Shown here: piece after piece, positions 26,434 to 34,776 of the stretch
Position numbering within the stretch: position 1 is the first letter of the stretch
How the letters are laid out: each line of letters begins with the position of its first letter
Assembly (NCBI RefSeq): GCF_025972045.1
Contig: NZ_JAPDHX010000001.1
Coordinates: 333,181-397,180 of the forward strand
Length of the DNA: 64,000 nucleotides
Origin: Micropruina sonneratiae
GTDB lineage: Bacteria > Actinomycetota > Actinomycetes > Propionibacteriales > Propionibacteriaceae
Direction of reading: 5' to 3'
Program-made: the position numbers and the translations under genes
The notes under the pieces: model-generated
What the model was told of the DNA's origin: nothing
The model's database searches: none
Seen by the model: the letters and a program-made list of their open reading frames with translations, nothing else

Positions 26434-28164
26434 ATGGATCCTCTCGGCAAGCTGTCCGCCCTGCTGCGCACCACCACGGTCGGCGAACAGGTCATCCTGG
26501 AACTCGACCTCGACTACTCGGTGCTGAGCGCCGCCCCGGCCAACCCGCTGGAGGCGTTGCGGCTGATCAACGCGCCCACCATGCGGGTGCTGCGCGACGG
26601 GCTGGCGGCGGCGGCGTCCGACGACGCGGTGCTGGGCCTGATCGTGCACATCGGCACCTGCCCGGTCACCGCCGCCCAGGCCGTCGAGCTCGCCGACCTG
26701 CTCGCCGGCTTCGGCGAGCACAAGCCGGTGTGGGCCTACACCGAGTCGTTCGGCGAGTTCCGCACCGGGCTGCTGCCGTACCTGCTCGCCGCGCACACCG
26801 ACAAGGTCTGGCTCCAGGAGTCCGGAGAACTGGGGCTGGGTGGCGTCCGGGCCCAGATCACCCTGCTGCGCGGCACCCTGGACAAGGTCGGGCTCGAGCC
26901 GCAGTTCGGGCAGCGCAAGGAGTACAAGACCGCCGCCGACACCTATGCCGCGCACGAGATCAGCCACGCCAACGCCGAGATGATGCAGCAGATCGCCAAC
27001 TCGATCACGCACTGGGCGGTCGACCTGATCGCCCAGCGCCGCGGCCGGACCGCCGACCAGGTGTGGGAGGCGGTGGACGCCGGGGTGCTCACCCCGTCCG
27101 AAGCGCTCGAGCGCGGGCTGATCGATGCGGTCGGGTACCGCGACGAGGTGTACGCGCAGGCCCGCCGCGAGTGGGCCGGCGACAGCGCCGGGCTGCGCTA
27201 CGTGCACCGCCATCACCGCGCTTCGGCGGCGAAGGAACTGATCCGCGCCCGGCTGAAGCCCGCCGTGGCCGTGGTCGAGGTGCGCGGCGGGATCGTGTCG
27301 GGCCGTCCGCAACGGCAGCCCGGCGGGCAGCCGACGGCCACCTCGGAGGTCGTCTGCCAGCACCTGCGCGCCGCGGCGTCCGACGAGCAGGTCAAGGCGG
27401 TGGTGCTGCGGGTCGACTCGCCGGGCGGCTCCTACATCGCCTCGGACGCCATCCGCCGCGAGGTGCTGAGGCTGCGCGAGTCGGGCCGGCCGGTGGTGGC
27501 CTGCATGGGTGACGTGGCGGCGTCCGGCGGCTACTACGTGTCGATGCCCGCCGACGAGATCGTCGCGCAGCCGACCACGCTGACCGGCTCGATCGGGGTA
27601 CTGGCGGGCAAGTTCGTCACCACCGAGCTGAAGGAGAAGATCGGTCTGGTGATGAGCGACGTCACCTCGGGCGCCTGGGCGTCGTTCATGTCGCCGAACA
27701 GCCGGTTCACCGACGAGCAGTGGGCTGCGCTCGACCGGCGCCTCGACGGTATCTACGCCGACTTCACCGGCAAGGCGGCGGCCGACCGCGGCAAGCCGCT
27801 GGACGAGTTGGAGCCGCTGGCCCACGGTCGGGTCTGGACGGGGGTCGATGCCCGCGAGCGCGGCCTGGTCGACCACCTGGGCGGCATGGGTCTGGCGATC
27901 GAGCGGGCCTGTGCACTGGCCGAAGTGCTGCGCGACGAGGTCGCCGTCCGGCCGGTGTCGATGCTGGGCTTCCTGCGGCAGTTCCGCCCCGCCGAGTCGT
28001 CGGAGTCGGTCGGTGCGGTCACCCTGGCGCCGGCCCGCCTCGACCTCGACGGGCTGATCGGCGCGGTCGCCGCCCGGCTGGGACTGGCCGCCACCGGCGT
28101 GCTCAGCCTGCCCTTCGGCATCCGGGTGGACGCCGGCCAAGGGGTCCTTGACGCGCTCGCGTAG
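26434..28164 (+). CDS. sppA: Signal peptide peptidase SppA (protease IV type)
   Basis: A 576-residue tandem-domain SppA. The Ser/Lys dyad is split as in the E. coli enzyme: Lys165 in RKEYKTAAD of the first half and Ser364 in AASGGYYVS of the second half. The segment VDSPGGSYIASDAI precedes it. SppA digests signal peptides left after secretion. Unlike E. coli SppA, I see no clear N-terminal membrane anchor, so it may be peripheral or cytoplasmic. The start MDPLGKL is the first Met after the divergent lipoprotein gene, and an apparent extension to 25726 is non-coding. It is followed 41 bp later by vanW and may share a transcript. Confidence 0.9.
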   Translation: MDPLGKLSALLRTTTVGEQVILELDLDYSVLSAAPANPLEALRLINAPTMRVLRDGLAAAASDDAVLGLIVHIGTCPVTAAQAVELADLLAGFGEHKPVWAYTESFGEFRTGLLPYLLAAHTDKVWLQESGELGLGGVRAQITLLRGTLDKVGLEPQFGQRKEYKTAADTYAAHEISHANAEMMQQIANSITHWAVDLIAQRRGRTADQVWEAVDAGVLTPSEALERGLIDAVGYRDEVYAQARREWAGDSAGLRYVHRHHRASAAKELIRARLKPAVAVVEVRGGIVSGRPQRQPGGQPTATSEVVCQHLRAAASDEQVKAVVLRVDSPGGSYIASDAIRREVLRLRESGRPVVACMGDVAASGGYYVSMPADEIVAQPTTLTGSIGVLAGKFVTTELKEKIGLVMSDVTSGAWASFMSPNSRFTDEQWAALDRRLDGIYADFTGKAAADRGKPLDELEPLAHGRVWTGVDARERGLVDHLGGMGLAIERACALAEVLRDEVAVRPVSMLGFLRQFRPAESSESVGAVTLAPARLDLDGLIGAVAARLGLAATGVLSLPFGIRVDAGQGVLDALA

Positions 28165-28205
28165 CATGACGGCATCGACTGACCCCGACCGAGGTGACGA
28201 AGCCT

Positions 28206-29933
28206 GTGAGCGAGCCACGCCGAGCCACGATGAGTGCGACCCGAAAGCTGCTGCTCTCGGTGGGCGGCGGGGTGTTCCTGCTGGCGGTCGGCGGCTACGT
28301 CGCGGGCTATGCGCTGGCCGGCGACAACACCCCGCGCAACGCGTCCGTCGCCGGCGTGCCGATCGGCGGCCTCACCAGCGACGCGGCCACGGCCACGCTG
28401 CAGGCCCAGCTGGGTGAGCGGCTGACCAGGCCGCTGGTCGTCACCGCGGGCGAGACGAGCGTGACCACCACGGCCGCCGAGCTCGGGCTGGGCTTCGACT
28501 ACGCGGCGAGTGTGGCCGAGGCCGGGGCCGGCCGCAGCTGGAACCCGGTGCACATTCTCACCGTGCTCACCGGCGGCGGGGACCGGCGACCCGTCGTCAC
28601 CCGCGACGACAGCGTGCTGTCCGCGGCGGTCGCCGCGCTGGCCGAGAAAGCCGACACCGAACCGACCGATGCCGCCCTGACCGTGCAGGTGAAGAAGGTC
28701 ACGGTGGTGCGCAGTGAGGCAGAGCCGGGCGTCACCGTGCGGCAGCCCGAGACCGCCGATGCCTTGGCCGCCGGGTTCGTCGACGCCGACCGGATCGCCG
28801 CGTCCACCACGCTGGCCGATCCCGAGGTCACCACCGCCGAGGCCGACGAGGTGCTGGCGGGCGTCGGCAGGCCGGCGCTGGCGTCCCCGATCACGATCGC
28901 CACCGGTGACTCGGGCTCGATCGAACTCACCCCGGCCATGATCGCCGCCGCGCTGAGCTTCCAGCCCGCCAACGGCACGCTGGCGGCCGAACTGGACGCC
29001 GCGAAGCTCACCAAGGCCGCCGCGAAGGAGATCAAGGGGCTCGGCCTGAAGAAGCCCCGCGACGCCGACATCACCATCGCCGACGGAAAACCCAGGATCG
29101 TCCCGTCCGTGGACGGGATCGGCATCGAGCCCGACGACCTCGCAGCGGCGGCATTGGGCGTCCTGCAGAAGTCGTCCGGGCGCAGCGCCAAGGTGGAGGC
29201 GACGGTGCGGAAGGCGTCGTTCACCACCGAGGACGCCAAGAAGCTGGGGGTGAAGGAGATCACCGGGAAGTTCACCACCTACTACCCGGGCAGCGCCTAC
29301 CGGGTGAACAACATCGGCAAGGCCGCCCGGCTGGTGAACGGGACCTTCCTCAAGCCGGGCGAGACGTTCAGCATGAACGCCACCCTGGGCAAGCGGACGG
29401 CCGCGGCCGGCTGGATGGCGGGCGGCGGCATCGAGGGCGGCAAGATCAAGACGCTGCTGGGCGGCGGCATCTCGCAGGCCACCACGACCACCTTCAACGC
29501 GATCTTCTTCGCCGGTCTCGAGGACATCTACCACAAGCCGCACTCGCTGTACTTCAGCCGCTACCCGGTCGGACGCGAGGCGACCCTGGACTGGGACAGC
29601 GTCGACATGAAGTTCCGCAACAACTCGCCCTACGGCGTGGTGCTGCAGGCCTGGACGACCGGCAAGGTGGGCACGACCGGCTCGGTCACGGTTCGGGTGT
29701 GGTCGACCAAGTGGTACACGGTCAAGGCGTCCGATCCGGTGCGCAGCAACTACCGCTCTCCCGGCCCGACCCAGTACGACACCTCGCCGGGCTGCGTGCC
29801 GCAGAGCGCGATGAGCGGCTTCGACGTCAGCTACAAGCGGTTGTTCTACCGCAAGGGCGAACTCGTGAAGAGCGAGCCCTTCCGCTGGAGCTACAACACC
29901 CTCACCCCGGTGGTCTGCGGACCGAAGCCCTGA
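28206..29933 (+). CDS. VanW-family cell-envelope protein with PG-binding-4-like domains
   Basis: A 575-residue membrane-anchored protein. One N-terminal helix (LLLSVGGGVFLLAVGGYVAGYALAG) is followed by two repeated domains of the PG_binding_4 type (about 45-320) and a C-terminal VanW domain (FTTYYPGSAYRVNNIGKAA, then GGGISQATTTTFNAIFFAG). VanW proteins are linked to vancomycin-resistance clusters by name, but the common chromosomal type has no proven function; a role in the cell envelope is inferred. The GTG at 28206 is chosen because GAGGTGA lies eight bases before it; GTG 28194 and ATG 28230 are alternatives. Confidence 0.85.
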   Translation: MSEPRRATMSATRKLLLSVGGGVFLLAVGGYVAGYALAGDNTPRNASVAGVPIGGLTSDAATATLQAQLGERLTRPLVVTAGETSVTTTAAELGLGFDYAASVAEAGAGRSWNPVHILTVLTGGGDRRPVVTRDDSVLSAAVAALAEKADTEPTDAALTVQVKKVTVVRSEAEPGVTVRQPETADALAAGFVDADRIAASTTLADPEVTTAEADEVLAGVGRPALASPITIATGDSGSIELTPAMIAAALSFQPANGTLAAELDAAKLTKAAAKEIKGLGLKKPRDADITIADGKPRIVPSVDGIGIEPDDLAAAALGVLQKSSGRSAKVEATVRKASFTTEDAKKLGVKEITGKFTTYYPGSAYRVNNIGKAARLVNGTFLKPGETFSMNATLGKRTAAAGWMAGGGIEGGKIKTLLGGGISQATTTTFNAIFFAGLEDIYHKPHSLYFSRYPVGREATLDWDSVDMKFRNNSPYGVVLQAWTTGKVGTTGSVTVRVWSTKWYTVKASDPVRSNYRSPGPTQYDTSPGCVPQSAMSGFDVSYKRLFYRKGELVKSEPFRWSYNTLTPVVCGPKP

Positions 29934-29980
29934 CCGCCCCGGCTCGACCGTCTTGCCCGGGGTCTCTGGGGTGGGTGGTT

Positions 29981-30045
29981 CGTCATCCCAGGCCTGCCCC
30001 GAGATCTGGTGTGGTTTCGCCATCCCGGGCTTGCCCCGGGATCTC
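29981..30045. repeat. Two palindromic repeats of the ATCCCGG family
   Basis: Units at 29981-30007 and 30019-30045 share the plan RTCATCCC-N9-GGGATCT, with internal dyads such as CATCCCGGGCTTGCCCCGGG. They lie in the gap between the convergent vanW and folD genes, may help terminate transcription, and match the repeat expanded in the GT2/21 gene. Confidence 0.65.
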
Positions 30046-30078
30046 TGAAACGCGGGGGATGCCAGACCGACGGAGGCG

Positions 30079-30948
30079 TCAGACCTGTACGTTGCGCGCC
30101 CGCCGCTCGGCCGCCTCGACCGCGTTGCGGAAGAGCATCGCGATCGTGGTCGGCCCGACCCCGCCGATGCGTGGGGTGATCCACCCCGCGACCTCGTTGC
30201 AGGCCTCGTCGACGTCGGGCAGCAGCCTGCGTCCCTCGTAGCGGACGCCGCCGCCGACGACCACCCGGCCGGGGGTGATGTGCTCGGGCCGCAGGATGCC
30301 GGGCACCCCGGCGGCGGCGATCACGATATCGGCCGCTCGGGTGTAGTCGGGCCAGTTCGGGACACCCGTGTGCACGACGGTGACCGCCGCGTTGCCGCCG
30401 GGTCGCTTCAGCGACAGCAGCATCGACAGCGGCCGGCCGAGGGTGAAGCCTCGGCCCAGGATGGCCACGTTCCGGCCGGCGACCTCGATGCCGTAGTGTT
30501 GCAGCAGCGCCTCGATGCCCGCGGGCGTGCACGGCAGCGGTCCCTCCATGCCGAGCGCCAGCCGGCCCATGTTCATCGGGTGGGCGCCGTCGACGTCCTT
30601 GTCGGGATCGAGTTCGGCCAGTGCCGCCTCGTAGTCGAGGTGGCCGGGGATCGGGTGCTGGATGAGCACGCCGTCGACGGTGTCGTCGGTGTTGAAGTCG
30701 CGGATGGCGGCGACCAGGTCGGACTGCGTGGCCTGCTGGGGTAGTTGGACGTGGCGTCCGCCAAACCCGAGTTCTGCGGCCCGCTCCTGCTTCATCCTGA
30801 TGTAGCCGGCGGACGCCGAGTCGTCACCGACCAGGATGGTGCCAAGCCCCGGGTTGCGACCGCCGGCCCGCAAGGCCGCGATGCGCGGCTCCAGGTCGGC
30901 GAAAACGGCATCGGCAACGGGCTTGCCCGGCATCATCACTGCGGTCAC
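30079..30948 (-). CDS. folD: Bifunctional methylene-THF dehydrogenase/cyclohydrolase
   Basis: A 289-residue FolD, which interconverts methylene-, methenyl- and formyl-tetrahydrofolate with NADP. Family marks are GYIRMKQERAAELG (catalytic Lys in the first half), DVDGAHPMNMGRLALG, PCTPAGIEALLQHY and the cofactor motif ILGRGFTLGRPLSMLL. The late PGVGPTT motif appears as GGVGPTTIAM. The usual YxxxK site reads YIRMK, as expected. The start is GTG at 30948; ATG codons slightly downstream are alternatives. It stands alone between repeat-rich gaps. Confidence 0.93.
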   Translation of the reverse strand: MTAVMMPGKPVADAVFADLEPRIAALRAGGRNPGLGTILVGDDSASAGYIRMKQERAAELGFGGRHVQLPQQATQSDLVAAIRDFNTDDTVDGVLIQHPIPGHLDYEAALAELDPDKDVDGAHPMNMGRLALGMEGPLPCTPAGIEALLQHYGIEVAGRNVAILGRGFTLGRPLSMLLSLKRPGGNAAVTVVHTGVPNWPDYTRAADIVIAAAGVPGILRPEHITPGRVVVGGGVRYEGRRLLPDVDEACNEVAGWITPRIGGVGPTTIAMLFRNAVEAAERRARNVQV

Positions 30949-30980
30949 GGTGCCTCAGCCTAGCGATCCGTGCCGATGCG

Positions 30981-31042
30981 GGATCCCGGCGTTCGCCGGG
31001 TTGACGACGGCTCGGGCATCCCGGACCCGCCCCCGGGATCCC
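30981..31042. repeat. Two palindromic repeats of the ATCCCGG family
   Basis: GGATCCCGGCGTTCGCCGGG starts at 30981 and CATCCCGGACCCGCCCCCGG starts near 31018. Both are short dyads of the same family as 29981-30045. They lie upstream of folD in the 349-bp stretch that also holds palindrome family C copy 2. Confidence 0.55.
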
Positions 31043-31087
31043 GCGCGAGACACCGGCAAGCCGACCCAGCGGCATTCCTCGGTCGTG

Positions 31088-31169
31088 GATATACCGATTT
31101 TCGACCTCGATGCCCCGAATGGGCGATGTAAGCGTTTACATCACCATCGACGTCGAAAATCGGTATATC
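31088..31169. repeat. Nested palindrome with central LacI/CcpA-like operator, family C copy 2
   Basis: Arms 31088-31112 and 31145-31169 pair at 24 of 25 positions (GATATACCGATTTTCGAC start). The centre, 31127-31140, reads TGTAAGCGTTTACA, a perfect match to the cre consensus TGWAANCGNTNWCA. The outer arms are nearly identical to copy 1 at 12800. Downstream is the truncated flavoprotein gene. Confidence 0.8.
31127..31140. promoter_or_regulatory. Candidate LacI/CcpA-type operator
   Basis: TGTAAGCGTTTACA is a perfect 14-bp dyad with a central CG, located exactly at the apex of the family C palindrome. A LacI-family protein is the expected binder, but no intact target gene follows closely. Confidence 0.45.
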
Positions 31170-31297
31170 GGCATTGGCTGAAATCCGGACGGCACGGCCT
31201 GGCGGAGGTTCGGGGGCGGAACAGCCTAACAGTGTTTCGCCACCATGGCCGTGGCTCGAATCCCGGCGTCCGCCGCGCTGACGGGGAGCTCAGTTGA

Positions 31298-31615
31298 CCC
31301 ATCGACGCCGACTTCCACCGCGGCGACAGCGCCTACGACCGCTACTACGGCGACCCGACCGTCACCCCGAACCCCAACCTGCTGCCGCTGTCCGGCGCGC
31401 TGTACGCGGTCAAGGTGGTGCTGTCCGACCTCGACGCCTGCGGCGGGCTGCTCGCCGACGGCGACGCCCGGGTGCTGCGCCCCGACGGGTCGGCGATCGA
31501 GGGGCTGTACGCCATCGGCAACAGTGCCGCGAACGCCTTCGGCGACAGCTATCCCGGGGCCGGTGCCACCATCGGCCAGGGGTTGGTGTTCGGCGTGATC
31601 GCCGCCCGTCGCTGA
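31298..31615 (+). pseudogene. 3' fragment of a KstD/fumarate-reductase-type FAD dehydrogenase
   Basis: About 105 codons after an in-frame TGA at 31295-31297 encode only the C-terminal end of an FAD-dependent dehydrogenase of the 3-ketosteroid delta-1-dehydrogenase class. The match includes DFHRGDSAYDRYYGDPTV, YAVKVVLSDLDACGGLLA and GLYAIGNSAANAFGDSYPG with GATIGQGL, the family's C-terminal FAD motif. The N-terminal FAD domain and catalytic parts are missing. The nearest in-frame starts lie inside the conserved region, so this is a truncated relic rather than a short gene. The breakpoint is about 125 bp after palindrome family C copy 2. Confidence 0.8.
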
Positions 31616-31625
31616 GTCGCCGACC

Positions 31626-32120
31626 TCAACGCCGGCCGGACGCCCGCAGCTGCACGCTGCGGGCGTTCTGCCGTCCGGCCCACCAGGCCAGCGCGACCAG
31701 CAGGTCGGGGTCGGTGACGTCGGTGGAGAGCCATTCGCCCTCCACCCGGGCGGTGTGGACGCCGTCGCTCCAGCTGCCCCGTTGCGTGAACACCGCCGCG
31801 GGCGGCGTCCGGCCCGCCACCACGTCGCTCAGCCGCATCCGCCGCGGCTCGAGTGCGGCGTCCAGCCCGGCGCGGCGGGCCAGCTCGTCGAGCAGGTCGC
31901 GAGCGGCGGCGTCCGGATTGCGGCCGAGCGGGACGCCGACCCGGCGCACCGCCACGACGCCGCCCGCCGGCACCGTGTGCAGCCGGCCATGGCGGTCCTC
32001 GATGCGCAGCGGATCGAGCCCGGTGACGAAACCGATCAGATCGCCGGCCGGCCCGGCCAGCCGCAGGCTCAACCGCTCACCGACCGCCGCGGGAGGTCGC
32101 AGCCGGCCCAGCGCGTCCAA
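31626..32120 (-). CDS. Hypothetical protein, SH3-like N-terminal domain
   Basis: A 164-residue cytoplasmic protein. The first 70 residues (VGERLSLRLAGPAGDLIGFV through RIEDRHGRLHTVPAGGVVAV) resemble the small beta-barrel found at the N-terminus of some mycobacterial GNAT proteins such as Rv0428c, recalled from memory. The second half (about 90-160, with GSWSDGVHTARVEGEWLSTD) has no motif I recognise and no acetyltransferase domain. The only in-frame start is TTG at 32120, with GGGGGTG just before it. It is divergent from the ferredoxin gene. Confidence 0.6.
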   Translation of the reverse strand: MDALGRLRPPAAVGERLSLRLAGPAGDLIGFVTGLDPLRIEDRHGRLHTVPAGGVVAVRRVGVPLGRNPDAAARDLLDELARRAGLDAALEPRRMRLSDVVAGRTPPAAVFTQRGSWSDGVHTARVEGEWLSTDVTDPDLLVALAWWAGRQNARSVQLRASGRR

Positions 32121-32196
32121 TGGTCACCCCCGCGGTGGTTCTCGTGCCGCACGGTAGAGTGTCGGACGATTCGGTATTGGCTCGGAGAGGATCGAG

Positions 32197-32517
32197 ATGA
32201 CGTACATCATCACGCAGCCCTGCGTCGACATCAAAGACCTGGCTTGCGTGGAGGAATGTCCCGTGGACTGCATCTACGAGGGCAACCGGATGCTGTACAT
32301 CCAGCCCGACGAGTGCGTCGACTGTGGAGCCTGCGAGCCGGTCTGCCCGGTCGAGGCGATCTACTACGAGGACGACGTCCCCGCCGACCAGAAGGCCTTC
32401 TACGACGTCAACGTGCAGTTCTTCGACACCGTCGGCTCGCCCGGCGGCGCCGCTCGGCAGGGCCCGATCGACGCCGACCACCCCTACGTGGCCGGCCTGC
32501 CCCCGCAGGGCGAGTGA
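32197..32517 (+). CDS. fdxA: 7Fe-8S type ferredoxin
   Basis: A 106-residue ferredoxin carrying electrons between cytoplasmic redox enzymes. The first cluster ligands lie in CVDIKDLACVEECPVDCIY, where the extra spacing and altered Cys pattern are typical of 3Fe-4S plus 4Fe-4S proteins. The second is the classic CVDCGACEPVCPVEAI. Length and the acidic C-terminal tail fit the actinobacterial FdxA/FdxC group. The dapC gene begins inside its stop (GTGA overlap), a pairing also seen, as I recall, in mycobacteria (Rv1177-Rv1178). Confidence 0.92.
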   Translation: MTYIITQPCVDIKDLACVEECPVDCIYEGNRMLYIQPDECVDCGACEPVCPVEAIYYEDDVPADQKAFYDVNVQFFDTVGSPGGAARQGPIDADHPYVAGLPPQGE

Positions 32518-33611
32518 GGGTTCGCAGCCGCGACCTGCCGGACTTCCCGTGGGACTCGCTGGCGGGCGCCAAGGCGCGCGCGCTGGCGCATCCCGACGGC
32601 ATCGTCGACCTGTCGGTCGGCACCCCGGTCGACCCGACCCCCGAACTCGGTAGGCGGGCGCTGATCGAAGCGGCGAACGCCCCCGGCTACCCGACCGTGT
32701 GGGGGACGTCGACGCTTCGCTCGTCGATCCGGCGCTACCTGGCCACCCGCTGGGACGCCGTGCCGGTCGCCGACGAGGGTGTGCTGCCGGTGATCGGCAC
32801 CAAGGAGCTGGTCGCTGCGTTGCCGCACCTGCTCGGCCTGGGACCCGACGACATCGTCGTCATCCCGCGCGTCGCCTACCCGACGTACGAGGTGGGCGGA
32901 CGCCTGGCCGGCGCCCGCGTCGTGGCCTGCGACGACCCGGACGAGATCGAGGCGCTGTCCCCGGCGCTGGTCTGGATCAACTCGCCGGCCAATCCGCACG
33001 GCGAGATCCTGTCCCGGCAGCGGCTGGCGGGCTGGGTCAACTACTGCCGGGCGCGCGGCTCGGTGCTGGCCTCGGACGAGTGCTACGGCGAGTTCGGCTG
33101 GGAGGCCGAGCCGGTCTCGGTGCTGCACCGCAGCGTCAACGGGGGAGCGCTGGAGGGTTTGCTGGCCGTCCATTCGCTCTCCAAGCGATCGAACCTGGCC
33201 GGCTACCGGGCCGGTTTCGTGGCCGGCGAGGCCGAGATGGTCAGCGACCTGCGCGAGTTGCGCAAGCATGCCGGGGGCATCGTGCCCGCGCCCGTTCAGG
33301 CCGCGATGGCGGCACTGCTGGACGACCAGTCGCACGTGGTCGAGCAGCGCGGACGCTACCTGGCCCGTCGTGCGGTGCTACGGCCCGCGCTCGAGGCCGC
33401 CGGCTTCCGCGTCGAGCACTCCGAGGGATCGCTCTACCTGTGGTGCACCCGGGACGAGGACGGCCGGGCCAGCGTCGACTGGCTGGCCGACCGAGGCATC
33501 CTGGTGGCGCCCGGCGACTTCTACGGTGCGGCGTCCGCACGCCACGTCCGGGTGGCGCTCACCGCGACCGATGAGCGCATCGCGTCCGGCGCGGCCCGGC
33601 TCGCCCGCTGA
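32514..33611 (+). CDS. dapC: Succinyldiaminopimelate aminotransferase
   Basis: A 365-residue class I/II PLP aminotransferase. In the succinylase route it converts succinyl-2-amino-6-ketopimelate to succinyl-DAP. Motifs are INSPANPHGEIL (Asn/Asp side), SDECYGEFGWE and the PLP lysine in VHSLSKRSNLAGYRAGF. The presence of dapD and dapE less than 3 kb downstream supports the specific assignment over a generic aminotransferase. The GTG at 32514 overlaps the ferredoxin stop by four bases; a long extension in this frame to 31755 is not coding. Three 23-bp tandem repeats begin at its stop codon. Confidence 0.87.
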   Translation: MRVRSRDLPDFPWDSLAGAKARALAHPDGIVDLSVGTPVDPTPELGRRALIEAANAPGYPTVWGTSTLRSSIRRYLATRWDAVPVADEGVLPVIGTKELVAALPHLLGLGPDDIVVIPRVAYPTYEVGGRLAGARVVACDDPDEIEALSPALVWINSPANPHGEILSRQRLAGWVNYCRARGSVLASDECYGEFGWEAEPVSVLHRSVNGGALEGLLAVHSLSKRSNLAGYRAGFVAGEAEMVSDLRELRKHAGGIVPAPVQAAMAALLDDQSHVVEQRGRYLARRAVLRPALEAAGFRVEHSEGSLYLWCTRDEDGRASVDWLADRGILVAPGDFYGAASARHVRVALTATDERIASGAARLAR

Positions 33612-33675
33612 ACCGTTCCGGCTGGTCCCGCTGAACCGCTCGGGCTGGTCCTGCTGAACCGTTCCGGCTGGTCCC
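33607..33675. repeat. Three 23-bp tandem repeats spanning the dapC stop codon
   Basis: Units 33607-33629, 33630-33652 and 33653-33675 share GCTGAACCGTTCCGGCTGG with two or three changes in the middle copy. The first unit contains the dapC TGA, so the array probably arose by slippage at the gene end. Confidence 0.85.
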
Positions 33676-33768
33676 GCGCGGCGACCGTCACGTCCGCCCG
33701 TCGAGGACGCAGCCCGTCGCGTCAGCGTGCCTGGTTCGTGCGTGCTTCGGGTTCGTCCGGGGTTGGGC

Positions 33769-33867
33769 GTTCTCATCAACGGTGGCTACTTCGCCTTCGG
33801 TGTCTGCTTTCCTGTTGCAACGCGAGAACAGTCGGCGTAGGTGAGAACAGTCGGCGTTGTAGAGAAC
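33769..33867. repeat. 99-bp nested palindrome, family D copy 1
   Basis: It begins GTTCTCATCAACG and ends CGTTGTAGAGAAC, an inverted pair. The interior contains TGTTGCAACGCGAGAA. It aligns end to end with 42158-42257 and 63095-63194. It lies in the 322-bp gap between the convergent dapC and lysozyme-like genes, where I see no coding sequence. Confidence 0.8.
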
Positions 33868-33933
33868 GACCCACCCTCCGTAACGCACCCTCCCGGACAC
33901 TCCACGCCAGGACCCCACGCCCAGCCGCAGCTC

Positions 33934-34776
33934 CTAGTCCCGCAGCGCGATCGTCACGATCCGTCCGCCACCGATGGACGTCCACGGCGCCAGCCTGCCC
34001 GGGTCGTGCACCCAGTCGGCGGCACCGACGCTGACCCGCGAGACGCCGAAGTCGCCGGTGTGGGCGAGCGCGAGGTTGGCCACCGCCCAGGCCGTCGCCT
34101 CGTTGGACGCCTCGGCGACGACGCCGTCCCCGGTCACCTTCGTGCTCACCAGGCCTCGGTAGGACTTCTTCACCAGCGCGGCCAGGCCTCCGGCGTCCGC
34201 GGCCTTCGGTGACTCGACGGTGCAGCTGAAAGCGGCCGGCGTCTCGCCGGTCAGGGCGCTGGCCAGCACCCGGGCCTTGCTGACGTGCTTGCGGTAGGCC
34301 TCGGGGTGGGCCGAGCGTTGCACCTTCTGCGCGACGTCGTTGATGTCGCCGGTGCGCCAGCCCTTCACCTTCACCAGCGCCTCGTAGAACTTCCCGGCCG
34401 AGTAGTACGGGTCCATGATCTGCTTGACCGTGCCCCAGCCCTGGCTGGGCCGCTGCTGGAACAACCCGACCGAGTCGGCGTGGCCGTAGTCGAGGTTGCG
34501 GATCCCCGACTCCTGGTAGGCGGTGGCCAGGGCGATGCTGACGGCCCGCGGGGGCAGCCCGCGCCGGGCCGCGACCGAAGCGATCAGGGTCGCGTTGACG
34601 GCTTGTTCGGGGATGAGCGTCACCGTGCCGTCGCCGACCTGGGCGCGGCACTGGTCGTCCAACGGCAGCGGCTGCCGGGTGACACCGGACCAGACCACAG
34701 CCGCGGCCCAGACCAGGCCACCCAGCACCGCCACCACAGCCAGGACGAGGGCGATCCGCCCCCAGTTGGGACGCAT
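33934..34776 (-). CDS. Membrane-anchored lysozyme-like (transglycosylase-type) protein
   Basis: A 280-residue protein with one N-terminal helix (IALVLAVVAVLGGLVWAAAVV) and an extracellular domain. The core ALATAYQESGIRNLDYGHAD followed by SVGLFQQRPSQGWG resembles lytic transglycosylase/lysozyme folds, with the Glu of QESG in the catalytic position. C-terminal residues 190-280 form a separate domain without recognised motif. It would cleave glycan strands or be a non-catalytic relative. The ATG at 34776 overlaps the dapD stop (ATGA), so the two genes are translationally coupled. Longer frames on this strand run antisense to other genes. Confidence 0.75.
   Translation of the reverse strand: MRPNWGRIALVLAVVAVLGGLVWAAAVVWSGVTRQPLPLDDQCRAQVGDGTVTLIPEQAVNATLIASVAARRGLPPRAVSIALATAYQESGIRNLDYGHADSVGLFQQRPSQGWGTVKQIMDPYYSAGKFYEALVKVKGWRTGDINDVAQKVQRSAHPEAYRKHVSKARVLASALTGETPAAFSCTVESPKAADAGGLAALVKKSYRGLVSTKVTGDGVVAEASNEATAWAVANLALAHTGDFGVSRVSVGAADWVHDPGRLAPWTSIGGGRIVTIALRD

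Noticed and set aside
31245-31598. 117-residue open frame overlapping the KstD-like relic
   Set aside because: It is in another frame, rich in Ser/Thr/Pro/Arg, and the conserved flavoprotein motifs are in the frame ending at 31615.
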